From contig NZ_JAJTWT010000010.1 of the NCBI RefSeq assembly GCF_021353235.1, forward strand, positions 124,001 through 188,000: a stretch of 64,000 nucleotides of DNA, written 5' to 3'. Positions 47,701-59,700 of the stretch are shown here, piece by piece (positions within the stretch are counted from its first letter, which is position 1; each line of letters opens with the position of its first letter). This DNA comes from Pelomonas caseinilytica. Lineage in GTDB: Bacteria; Pseudomonadota; Gammaproteobacteria; Burkholderiales; Burkholderiaceae_C. The position numbers and the translations under genes are program-made. The notes below the pieces were generated by a model. That model had not been told where the DNA came from and ran no database searches. It saw nothing but the letters and a program-made list of their open reading frames with translations.

Positions 47701-50700
47701 ACGGCACCCAGACCCTCTACGCCTACCTGCCGCAGGGCATGCTGCGCACCTCCACCGATGCGATGGGGCGGCAGACGGCCTACTTCTACGACAACTTCGG
47801 CCGCCTGGCCAAGGTGCGCAACCCCGACACCTCCTTCCGCACCTACGAGTACGACCTGGCCGGCAACGTGACGGCCATGACCGACGAGAACGGCCACCGC
47901 ACCGAGTACAGCTACGACGCGATGAACCGCGTCGTCGCGACCAAGACGGCCGACCCCGACGGCGGCGGGCCGCTGGAAGCCGGCGAGCGCAGCAGCACCT
48001 ACGACGCGGCGGGCAACATGCTCACGCAGACGGACGAGCTCGGCCAGGTCACGACGATGACCTACGACACGCTCGGCCGGCTGACCAGCACGAAGGACCG
48101 CAACGGCAACACCACCAAGCGCGAATACGACGCCAGCGGCAATCTCAAGACCCTGACCGACGGCCGCGGCAACAAGACCGAGTACGAATACGACCTGCGC
48201 AACCGCATCGTCAAGCAGACCGACGCGCTCGACGGCGAGAAGACCTACGCCTACGACGACGGCGGCAACCTGCCCAGCGACGTCACCGACGAGGCGGGCC
48301 ACACCACCCACTTCGAGTACGACGCGCGCGGCCGCCTGCTCAGCCAGACCAACGCCAACGGAGAGACCACCAGCTACACCTACGACGCCGCCAACAACCG
48401 CACGAGCATCACCGACGCCAACAACCATGTGACGACGTTCACCTACGACTCGATGAACCGCGTCATCGCCGTCGAGGATGCGCTGCACGGCGTCAGCACG
48501 GTGGAGTACGACCCGGTCGGCAACGTCATCGCCCGCACGGACGCCCTGCACCACACCACCAAGACCGAGTTCGACCTGCGCGACCGCCCCGTGCGCCAGA
48601 CCGACGCCCTCGGCGGCGTGACCCAGTGGGCCTACGACGACGTCGGCAACCTGATCTCGTCGACCGACGCGCTCGGCCGCGTGACGAAGTACGGCTACGA
48701 CGCGCTCAACCGCCGCGTCAGCATCACCCGGCCCGATCCGGACGGCAACGGGCCGCTGCTGGCCTCCGTCACGACGATGGCCTACGACGCCGCGAACCGC
48801 CTGGTCGCGACGACGGATGCCAATGGCCACACGACGACCTATGCCTACGACGCCATGGGCCGCCTCGTCTCGACGACGGACGCGCTCAACCACACGACGA
48901 CCCGCAGCTACGACGCCAACGGCAACGTCGTGAAGCTCGTCGACGCCCTGGGCGCCACGACGGTCAACGAGTACGACGAACTCAACCGCCTGGTCACGAC
49001 GACGCTGCCCGACCCGGACGGCACGACCGGCGCCTCCGTGTCGCCGGTGCGGCACTTCAAGTACGACGCCGTCGGCAACCTCATCGAGGTGACTGACGCC
49101 AACAGCCACAAGACGACCTACGAGTACGACAAGGTCGGCCGCCAGGTCAAGATGACCGACGCCGAGAACGGCGTGACCCGGCGCGAGTACGACAAGGTCG
49201 GCAACCTCAAGGCCATCGTCAACCCGCTGGGCTACCGCACCGAGTACCTCTACGACGCGCTCGACCGGCGCGTCAGCGAGAAGCGGCCCGGCTCGGGCGG
49301 CTCGCCCGCCTCGGTGACCGAGACCGGCTACGACGCGGTCGGCAACGTGGTGACCATCGTCGACGCCGAGGGCCACGCCACCGGCTACGGCTATGACGCG
49401 CTGAACCGCCAGATCTCCCGCACCGATGCCCTGCACGGCGTGGCCAGCATGGCCTACGACAAGGTCGGCAACCTCATCGCCTCCACCGACGAGGAAGGCC
49501 GCACGACCCGCTACGTCTACGACGAGCAGGACCGCCGCGTCCAGGTCATCCAGCCCGACCCCAGCGGTGGCAGCGGCGACGGCCCCAAGACCCACTTCGC
49601 CTACGACGCCGGCGGCAACCTGCTGTCCGTCACCGACGCCCTCGGCCACGAGACCCGCTACACCTACGACGCCCTCAACCGCCTCACCAAGACCACCTAC
49701 GCCGACGACACCAGCACGACGCAGAGCTACGACGAGGTCGGCCGCCTGCTGACGACGACCGACGAGACCGGCGCCACGACGACGCGCGCCTACGACTTCC
49801 TCGGCCGCCTGACCCGGCTCACCGAGCCCGACCCCGACGGCGGCGGCCCGCTGACCGCGCCCGTCACGCTGATGAGCTACGACGCCGAGGGCAACCTCGT
49901 CCAGGTCAAGGATGCGCGTGGCAACGTCACCAAGTTCACCTACGACGGCCTGAACCGCCGCGTCGACAAGATCGATGCGCTGAACCACACCTCCAGCCTG
50001 CACTACGACGCCGCCGGCCACGTCATCGAGACCATCGACGCCACGGGCCGCCGCACGCGCTACGACGTCGACGCCCAGGGCCGCACGCTCAAGATCACCG
50101 AGGACGACCCCGACGGCCAGGCCGGCCCGCAGGCCGCACCCGTCACCACCTACACCTACAACGCCCTGGGCCAGGTGCTGACCGTCAAGGACGCCAACGG
50201 CCACGTCACCCGGCACGAGTACGACAAGCTCAACCGCGAGGTGAAGCTGGTCGACGCGCTCAACGGCACGTCCACGCTGGAATACGACAAGGTCGGCAAC
50301 ATCGTGGCCTCGACCGACGCCCTGGGCCGCCGCACCGTGACGACCTACGACGCCCTCGACCGCGCCATCCGCGTCGAGCAGCCGGACCCGGACGGCAGCG
50401 GCGCCCAGCAGGCGCCCGTCTCGACGATGACCTACGACGACGTCGGCAACCTGCTGACGATGACCGACGCCGTCGGCGCCGTCACGACCTACGCCTACGA
50501 CGAGCGCAACCGTGCCGTGAAGATGGTCGACGCCCTGAACGGCGTGATGAAGACGGGCTATGACGCCGCCGGCCGCGTGACCTCCGTCACCGACGCCCTC
50601 GGCCGCGTGACGACGACGGCCTACGACGCCCTCGGCCGCGTCACCAGCATCACCGCGCCCGACCCCGACGGCGCCGGCAGCCAGGCCGCGTCCGTCACGC

Positions 50701-53700
50701 GCTTCGACTACGACGCCATGGGCAACCTGCTGCGCCGCACCGATGCCCTCGGCCGCGTGACCCAGTACGGCTACGACGAGCTCAACCGCCGCATCGAGAC
50801 CATCGACGCGGACGGCCACTCGGCCACCCTGGCCTACGACGAAGTCGGCCGCCTGACCGTCTCGACCGACGTGCTCGGCAACGCCACGCACTACGCCTAC
50901 GACAGGCTCGGCCGCCTGGTGTCCACCACCCGGCCCGACCCCGACGGCGCCGGCCCGCTGGCCGCACCGGTCACGCGCTACAGCTACGACGCCGTCGGCA
51001 ACCTGCTGACCGTGACCGATCCAGCCGGCGGCGTGGCCACCTTCGGCTACGACGAACTCAACCGCCGCGTCACCACCAAGGATGCGCTCAACCAGACGAG
51101 CAGCGTCGGCTACGACGCCGTGGGCAACATCGTGCGCATCACCGATGCCGCCGGCCAGACGACGCTGCGGGAGTTCGATGCGCTCGACCGCCTGGTCAGC
51201 CAGACCGGCCCCGACCCGGACGGCGCCGCCGGCCCGCTCGCCGCGCCGGTGACGCAGTACCGCTACGACGCCAATGGCCGCGAGATCGAGCGCATCGACG
51301 CCAACGGCCACGGCACGAAGACGACCTACGACAAGCTCGGCCGCACGCTCACCGTGACCGATGCGCTCGACGGCGTGTCCAGCTTCGCCTACGACGCCGT
51401 CGGCAACCTCGTCACGGCCACCGACGCCCTCGGCCGCGCCACGCACTACGCCTACGACGGCATGAACCGCCGCGTCGGCGTGCTGCAGCCCGACCCGGAC
51501 GGCAACGGCCCCGATGCCGCGCCGGCCACCGCCATGGTGTACGACGCCGTCGGCAACCTGGTCGCCGTCAGCGACCCGCTCGGCCACGTGACCGAGTACG
51601 GCTACGACGCCCTCAACCGCAACGTCAGCATGAAGGACGCCCTGGGCCAGACCAGCCGGCGCGTCTACGACGCCGCGGGCAACCTGGTGGCCAGCGTCGA
51701 CGCGGCCGGCCAGGCGACGACCTACGCCTACGACAACCTCTACCGCCTCACCCGCGTGACCCAGCCCGACCCGGACGGCGCGGCCGGCCCGCAGGCGGCT
51801 CCCGTCACCCGCTACGGCTACGACATCAAGGGCAACCGCACGAGCGTCACCGACGCGCTCGGTCGCACGACGCTGACCGAGTACGACGCGCTCGACCGCG
51901 TGGTCAAGGTGACCGACGCTCTCAATGGCGTCTCGACCCTCGAGCGCGACGCCTCCGGCAACATCGTCAAGGCCACGGATGCGCTCAACCGCGTCACCCG
52001 CTACGGCTACGACAACCTCAACCGCCTCACCAGCGTCACGGACCCGATGGGCTTCGTGACCCGGACCGCCTACGACGCGGTGGGCAACGTGGTGTCCAAG
52101 ACCGACGCGCTGGGCAAGGAGACCCGCTACGAGCAGGATGCGCTCAACCGCACCGTCAAGGTGACCGACGCCCTCGGCGGCGTCACGCGCATGGCCTACG
52201 ACGCCGTGGGCAACCTGGTGCAGACGACCGACGCCCTCGGCCACGTGCGCACCGATGCCTACGACGGCCTGAACCGCCGCGTGCAGCACACCGAGCCCGA
52301 CCCCGACGGCAGCGGCCCGCAGGCGGCCGCCGTGACGCGCTGGAGCTACGACCTCGACGGCAACCTCGTCGCCACGACCGACCCGCTCGGCAAGGTGACG
52401 ACCCGGACCTACGACGCGCTGAACCGACTGCTGACCAGCACCGACCCGCTCGGCGGCAAGACGCAGTACGGCTACGACGCCCTCGGCAACCTGAAGTTCC
52501 TCGTCGATGCCGACGGCTACCGCACCGACTACGCCTACGACACGCTGTCGCGCCGCGTCGCCGAGATGGACCCCTACGGCGCGGTGACGACCTTCGGCTT
52601 CGACGCCGTCGGCAACCTGCTGAGCCAGAAGGACCGCCTCGGCCGCACCACCACCTACACCTACGACGCGCTGAACCGCCAGACGCAGGAGCAGTGGCAG
52701 GACGCCCAGGGCCAGACGACGCGCACCACCACGCGTGGCTACGACGCCGCCGGCCAGCTGCTGACGGTCACCGACCCCGACGCCAGCTACGCCTACACCT
52801 ACGACGACGATGGCCGCCTGGTCAGCCAGGACAACGCCGGCAGCCCCGGCCAGCCGCACGAGGTGACGCTGTACGCCTACGACAAGGCGGGCCGCCAGAC
52901 CAGCGCCACCCAGCAGGTCAACGGCCAGGCCGTGCTCACCACCACGCGCAGCTACGACGCCCTCGGCCGCCTCACCGACGTGGCCCAGGCCGGCAGCGCC
53001 GCCGGCGCGGGCGCGCACGTGGCCATGGGCTACGACGCCGTAGGCCAGATACTGAGCATCGACCGCTACACCGCAGGCGGCGCCACCGCGGCCGTGACGA
53101 CCCGCTACACCTGGGACGACGCCGGCCGGGTGCTGGAGATCAAGCACGCCAACGCCGGCGGCACGGTCAACGACATCGTCCACCAGTGGGACGTGGCCAG
53201 CCGCCTGGTGGCCACCACCAGCAGTGACGGCAGCACGGCCTACAGCTACGACGCCCGCGGCCAGCTGACTGGCGTGGACTTCAGCTTCCAGGCCGACGAG
53301 TCCTTCGGCTACGACGCCAACGGCAACCCGACCGGCCCGGGCACGACGACGGGCAAGGCCAACCGCGTGCTGAGCGATGCGCGCTACAGCTACACCTACG
53401 ACGCGGAAGGCAACCTGCTCACGCGCACCGAGACGGCCTCCGGCACCGTCACCCGCTACACCTGGGACCAGCGCAACCGCCTCGTCGCCACGACGATCAC
53501 CAATGCGCAGGGCCAGCTGACCGACAGCCAGAGCTTCAAGTACGACGCCTTCGGCCGCCGCATCGAGCAGACCGAGGATGCCGACGGCGCCGGCGCGGGG
53601 GCGGCCGTCACGCAGCACCTGCTGAACGACGGCGCCCAGATCGCCCTCGCGCTGGACGGCGCGGGCGCGGTGCAGCAATCCTTCATGTACGGCGACCGCG

Positions 53701-56700
53701 TCGACCAGGTGCTGATGGAGCGCCACGGCGCGAGCCAGACCTGGTCGCTGGCCGACCACCTGGGCACGGTGCGCGACGTCGTCGACGCCAGCGGCAACCT
53801 CGTCGACCACCTGCGCTACAACGCCTTCGGCCTCGTCACGGGCCAGACCCAGGCCGCCGCAGCGCCGCGCTTCAGCTACACCGGCCGCGAGTACAACGCC
53901 GCCCTCGGCCTGTACGACCTGCGCGCGCGCTGGTACGACCCCGCCTCGGGCCGCTTCATCAGCGAGGACCCGAGCGGCTTTGCCGGCGGCGACGCCAACC
54001 TCTACCGCTATGCCGCGAACGACCCCGTCACGCGCATGGACCCGTGGGGCCTGTCCAGCGAATTCTGGGACGGCGCCAAGGGCGTGGGTGGCGCCGTGGT
54101 CGACACCGTCGGACAGGGGCTGGTGGGCGGCGGCGTGGCCGTGGGCCACTTCCTGACCTCCTTCGTCACCGGCATCGCCGACCTGGCCTGGGGCGCGGCC
54201 GACGTCGCCTACTTCGGCCTCAAGGTGGTGGGCGGCGAGATCAACGCGGGCCTGTACGCCGCCACCGGCAACGAGACCTTCCGGCAGAACGCCGAGCTGC
54301 TCTACAACAACTCCATCGGCCCCATCGTCGACAAGTTCAACGACCCCTGCGGCGACTTCCTGCATTCGCTGGCCAGCATCCCCAGCATGATCTCGCCGGA
54401 CAAGGGCCTGACCACGCGTCTGCACGAATGGGAGGACGGCGTCTTCGACAAGTGGTCGCCGGGCTACCGCGACGCCGCCAAGGCCTCGCGCGACGTGACC
54501 GACATCGCCAGCATCTTCCTGGACCCGCTGGCCGCCGAAGGCATCGTCAGCAAGGCCAAGGGCGTGGGCTCGCTGGGATCGAGCATCGAGAAGCTCGGCT
54601 CCGCCAGCCGCGCGGAGATGGCCGAGCTGCGCCTGCAGCGCGAGGCGTCCAAGTTCGGCCGCGCCGCGACCGAGGCCGAGCTGGCCGCCGTGCGGGCGGC
54701 CGAGCAGTCGGGCCACTCGATGAGCGAGATCGACAAGCTCAGCCACGGCCTGGTGCGCCAGACCCAGGCCGACGCGGCCCTGGGCCGCGCCGAGGCCACG
54801 GCCAACAACGCGATCCGTGCGGCCGACGAGGCGGTGCAGTCGGCCAGGCAGGCCGCCACGACGGTCTCGGCCGACCAGGCCCGTGCCCGCGCCCTCATCA
54901 ACAATCTCCAGGAAACTCGCAAGGCCGCCGAGATGGAGCGGGAGGCCGCCGCGGCGCGCCGCGCAGCCGGCATCGTCGAGAAGGTCGAGAAGGGCAAGGA
55001 TGACAAGACCTGGATCGACACGACCGTCGCCGCGACCAAGAAGTTCCTGAAGCAGTTCGGCTCGGTCAGCGCCGCCTCCGCCAGCGAGAAGGCCGCCATC
55101 GCGGCCGAGATCGAGCGCGCGGCCCGCGACGGCATGTCCATCGCCAACGAGGTGGGCATGGTGCAGGGCAAGCTGCGCGTGGAGGTGCGCTCGGCCGACA
55201 TCCTCACGGCCGCGGGCAACCGCTTCGGTTTCCGCATGGGCCTCGAGGCCAAGCCCGAGGCGCTGAAGGCCAAGTCCTATTTCGGCCTCGTGCCGATGAA
55301 GGACAAGATCGCCAAGGAAGGCGGCTACATCAAGTCCTTCCTCGGCACCGAGGGCGGTTCGCTGGGCGAGAAGTTCCAGAACTGGATGCGCGGCAACTTC
55401 TACCGCGGCGACCAGGACATCGCCCGCGCCACGCTGACCTACGTCACGGCGGACAACCGCGTCGTCACCTACACGCTGAACAACAGCGAGATCCTGGCGA
55501 TGGGCGACCGCATGAACGAGACCCTGGCCCTGCAAGGCCACACGCCCTCCTTCCTGCACGGCGCGCACACGACCATGGATCCCGTCCATGGCGGCTACGT
55601 CGACGCGGCGCTCATCACCAAGATCGACGCGCCGGGATCGGTCACGCAGTTCCGCATGGACTACGGCACCGGCGAGCTGCTGCAGCGCGAGCGCAACGCC
55701 TCGCAGTACTACCACCTCCTCGACAGCACCAACGGCGCCAGCCTCTGGGACAACACCTGGACCCTCGAGAAGGGCGTCTGGAACCCGCGCAACGAGGCGA
55801 TGAAGTGGAGCAATGTCTCCTACGACGGCCGCTCGGCGCTGACCTACCGCGACGCCGTGCAGAACCCGCTGACGGCGACGCGCCTGGCCGAGATCGACCA
55901 GGTGATGGCGAACGCGGACCGCATGCAGAGCGACCGCTTCTTCAGGGCGCTCGACCGGCAGACCGCCGGCGCGGGCTCGCCCATGCTGGATCGCACGGGT
56001 GCCCATTTCTACGACCCCGGCTGGGTGCAGCAGCGCTTCCCCGAGCTGGCCGCCGCCCGCCCCGATCTCGTCACGCCCGCCATGCCGGCCGTGCCGCGCA
56101 CCGAGGCCCAGATGGACGCCCTCTTCGAGGAATTCCGCCGCGCCGGCGTCGTCACCGACGAGATGATCCGCAAGGGCGTGCCGTTCGTTGGCCTGCAGGG
56201 TTCCACGACCCAGCAGTTCGCCGCGCCCGACATGGGCGCCGTGCTCAAGCTGGCCGACGTGGCCCAGTCGCTGTGGCGACTGGCCGGTGCCGGCGCGGGC
56301 ATGCAGCTGCGCGTGTCGTTCGCCGACCTGCCCACCGGAGAACTGGGCGAGGCCTATGTCACCCAGCTCGACGCCAACGGCCTGCCGTCCGAGGGGCGCA
56401 TCGTGCTGGACATCGACGCCGACGGCCACGGCTGGTTCGTCGACGCGACGCCGCTGGACGCCAGCGAGTTCAACGGCAGCGCGACCTCCCCGGCCGCCGG
56501 CCGCTACGACCTCGTCACGGTGCTGGCCCACGAGATCGGCCACACCCTGGGCTTCCTGCGCGGCTTCTCCGGCTTCGACCGCAGCCTCGTCGCCCAGCCC
56601 GACGGCTCCATCCGCCTGCGCACCAACACCTTCAGCGCCGCCCTCAGCGCCGACGGCGAGCACCTCGCCGGCAACGCCACCGCGGGCGACCTGATGAGCG

Positions 56701-59700
56701 CGGGCCTGGGCCTGGGCCAGCGCCGCCTGCCCTCGGTGCTGGACGCGCAGATCGTCGCCGCCGCCCGCAGCGGCGCCACGGCCCTGGGTTCGGTGCAGCA
56801 GGTGAGCCTCGGTGGCTCGCGCGACCTCGCCAACTCGGGCCTGCTGCCCAACGGCGACTTCGGCAACGCGGTCCCCGGCTCGGCCGGCTTCGGCTGGAGC
56901 GTCAGCGGCGCGGCCTCGGTGCAGAACGGCCAGGCCGTGCTCGCCGAGACTTCGACCATCGCCTCGCGCTTCACGCAGACCGTCTCGGCCGTGCCTGCCG
57001 GCGCCACCGTGCTGACCTTCACCGTCGTGCAGACCCACTTCGACCTGCCGGCCGGCGGCCCGCAGGACGCCTTCGAGGTGGCGCTGATCGACCCGGTCAC
57101 GCACGCCTCGCTGCAGGGCGGCATCGGCCTGTCCAACACCGACGCGGCCCTCAACCTGCAGGCCGACGGCTCGGTCTACCGCGCCGCCGGCGTGCGCTTC
57201 AGCACCCTGGATGGCACCCTGCTGGCCGCGCCGCCGGCCAACGGCCCCTTCCAGGTCAGCATCGCCCTGGGCAATGCCGACCTGTCGCACGGCGTGTCGG
57301 TCTATTTCGACCTGCTGGGCTTCGGCGCCCAGGGCAGCCGCGTCGTCGTCGACAACGTGCGCTTCGACGACAAGATGCCGGCGAATGCCGCGCCGGTGGC
57401 CCAGGCCGACGCCGTCGTCACCGCCCAGGACACGCCGCTGACCTTCGACCCCCGCGCCAACGACAGCGACGCCAACGGCGACGCCCTCGTCATCGACATC
57501 ACCGGCCAGCCGGCCCACGGCACGGTGACGCTGCTGCCCGACGGCCGCGTCACCTACACGCCGGCCGCCGGCTTCAGCGGCACCGACGTGTTCGGCTACC
57601 GCGTGGGCGACGGCCTGGCCTGGTCCGAGCCCACGACGGTCAGCATCACCGTCACGCCGGCCGGCGGCCCGGCCAACACGGCGCCGGTGGCCAACCCCGA
57701 CAGCGTCACGACGGGCGCCGGCCAGCCGGTGCAATTCGACGTGCGCGCCAACGACACCGACGCCGAAGGCGACCCGCTGCAGGTGACGGTGCTGACGGCG
57801 CCCCGGCACGGCAGCGTGGCCCTGCAGCCGGACGGCACGCTGCGCTACACGCCGGCAGCCGGCTACGCCGGCAGCGACAGCTTCACCTACCAGGTCAACG
57901 ACGGCCGGGCCAGCTCCCAGCCGGCCCTCGTCAGCATCACGGTGACACCCGCGGCCAACCACGCTCCGCAGGCGGCGGACGACACCGCCACGACGCTGCA
58001 GGGACAGCCGGTCGCCATCGACGTGCTGGCCAACGACAGCGACGAAGACGGCAACGCGCTGACGGCCACCGTCGCCACCGGCCCGGCCCACGGGACGGTG
58101 ACGGTGGGGGCGGACGGCCGCCTGGTCTACACACCCGAGGCGGGCTTTGCCGGCAGCGACAGCTTCACCTACGTCGCCGGCGACGGCCAGGCCGCCTCGG
58201 CACCCGCGACGGTGCGCATCACCGTGACGCCCACCACCCCGGCCCCGGCGCCCGCGCCGGTGGCCGTGGACGATACCCTCACGCTGGCCGAGGACGGCAG
58301 CCTGCGTTTCGACGTGCGGGCCAACGACCAGGCCGCCCCCGGCCGCAGCCTGAGCGTGGAGGTGCTGACGCCGCCGGCCCACGGCGTGCTGGTGGCCCTG
58401 CCCGACGGCAGCTTCAGCTACACCCCGGCGGCCGACTTCTTCGGCAGCGACGGCTTCAGCTACCGCGTCAACGACGGCAGCGCCAACAGCGGCATCGCCC
58501 ACGTGGCCATCACCGTCACGCCGGTGGACGATGCCCCGGTCGTGCAGCCGGTGGCCGACGTGAGCGTGCTCGAAGGCGGCCAGGTCGTCGTCGACCTGCA
58601 GGCCAGCGACATCGACTCCACCGGCCCGCTGACCTACACCCTGCGCGACGCCCCGGCCGGCGCCACCATCGACGCCAACGGCCGCATCCGCTGGCGCGCC
58701 GCCGATGGCCCGGCCGACGTGGCCTTCACCGCCGAGGTGTCGGACGCCCAGGGCGCGAAGACCCAGGCCCGCTTCGTCGTGCACGTCGGCAACGTCGTGC
58801 CGACCGTGAGCTTCGACGGGGCCGCCACCGTGCAGGCCGGCCAGGCCTACACCCTGGGCTTCACCCTGGCCGATCCCGGCCAGGACACGGTCTCCCAACT
58901 GGTGGTGGACTGGGGCGACGGCCAGCTCGAGGCCATCAGCCCGACAGCCACCCAGGCCAGCCACGTCTACCGCACGGCCCAGGCCGGCGTGCAGATCCGC
59001 CTGCTCGTCACCGACGAGGACGGCAGTTATGCCTACGCCGCGCCGCTGCTGACGGTGCTGGCCCAGCCGGCGCCCACCCCGACGCCGGCCCCGGCGCCTC
59101 AACCCCAGCCCGCCACCGGCGTGCCGGGCGGCGTGGCAGGCGGCGGCACGAGCCGGGCACAGCCGGGCAGCCTCGACGGGCTGCGCGTCGGCCTGCCGCA
59201 GGGCGGCACGGCGGCGGCGGACTTCGGCGTGACCAGCTTCGGCCAGTCGGCCCACTGGAACGTGCAGCCGCTGGCGCGGGCCTCGCAGGAGAGCCTGTCG
59301 CCGGCGCTGCAGAACCTGCCGCAGCCGCTGACGCCGGAGGCCATCGCCCAGCTGATCGAGAGCCAGCCGACCTCGGCCGGCCAGCGCCCGGCGCTTTACG
59401 TGAGCGAGCTCTTCGCCACGGCCGGCGGCATCCACCTGCGCTTCAACAAGGCGCTGGACCTGCGCGCCCTGGCGCACGGCGCCCCGCTGGCGGCCGGCCT
59501 CGCCAACCGCGACCTCGTCGTGCTGGTGAACGGCCGCCCCCTGGCCGGCCACCTCGTCGTCGACCTCGACGGCGCGGGCTTCCTCTTCGTGCCCGAGGGC
59601 GGCGTGCTGCCGGACGGCGAGTTCGAGATCCTGATCCGCACCGACGGTGGCAGCTTCGTCAGCGTGGACGGCGAGATCCTCGACGGCAACGACGACGGCC

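Larger units (their letters stand above)
46900..54050 (+). repeat. RHS/YD-repeat array (about 100 units) ending in the RHS core
   Basis: Units of about 21 residues follow the pattern GRxTxYxYDxxGNLxxxTDALG and run almost without a break from about 46930. Units of the YDAVGN type alternate with YDALNR, giving a 42-residue dimer. In characterised RHS and Tc toxins such repeats wind into a hollow shell that encloses a C-terminal cargo. The shell entry module (GVDSAFGRGWSLQGLQTL) lies just before it at about 46600. Confidence 0.93.

Noticed and set aside
46900-54050. Regular repeats resembling a CRISPR or tandem satellite array
   Set aside because: The periodicity is entirely in coding register, and the variation follows the RHS/YD protein pattern; there are no spacers and no cas genes.
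54050-56250. Post-core region as a classical RHS toxin with an immunity gene
   Set aside because: No nuclease, deaminase or HINT motif was recognised. The frame continues for thousands of bases and the next gene is TolC-like.
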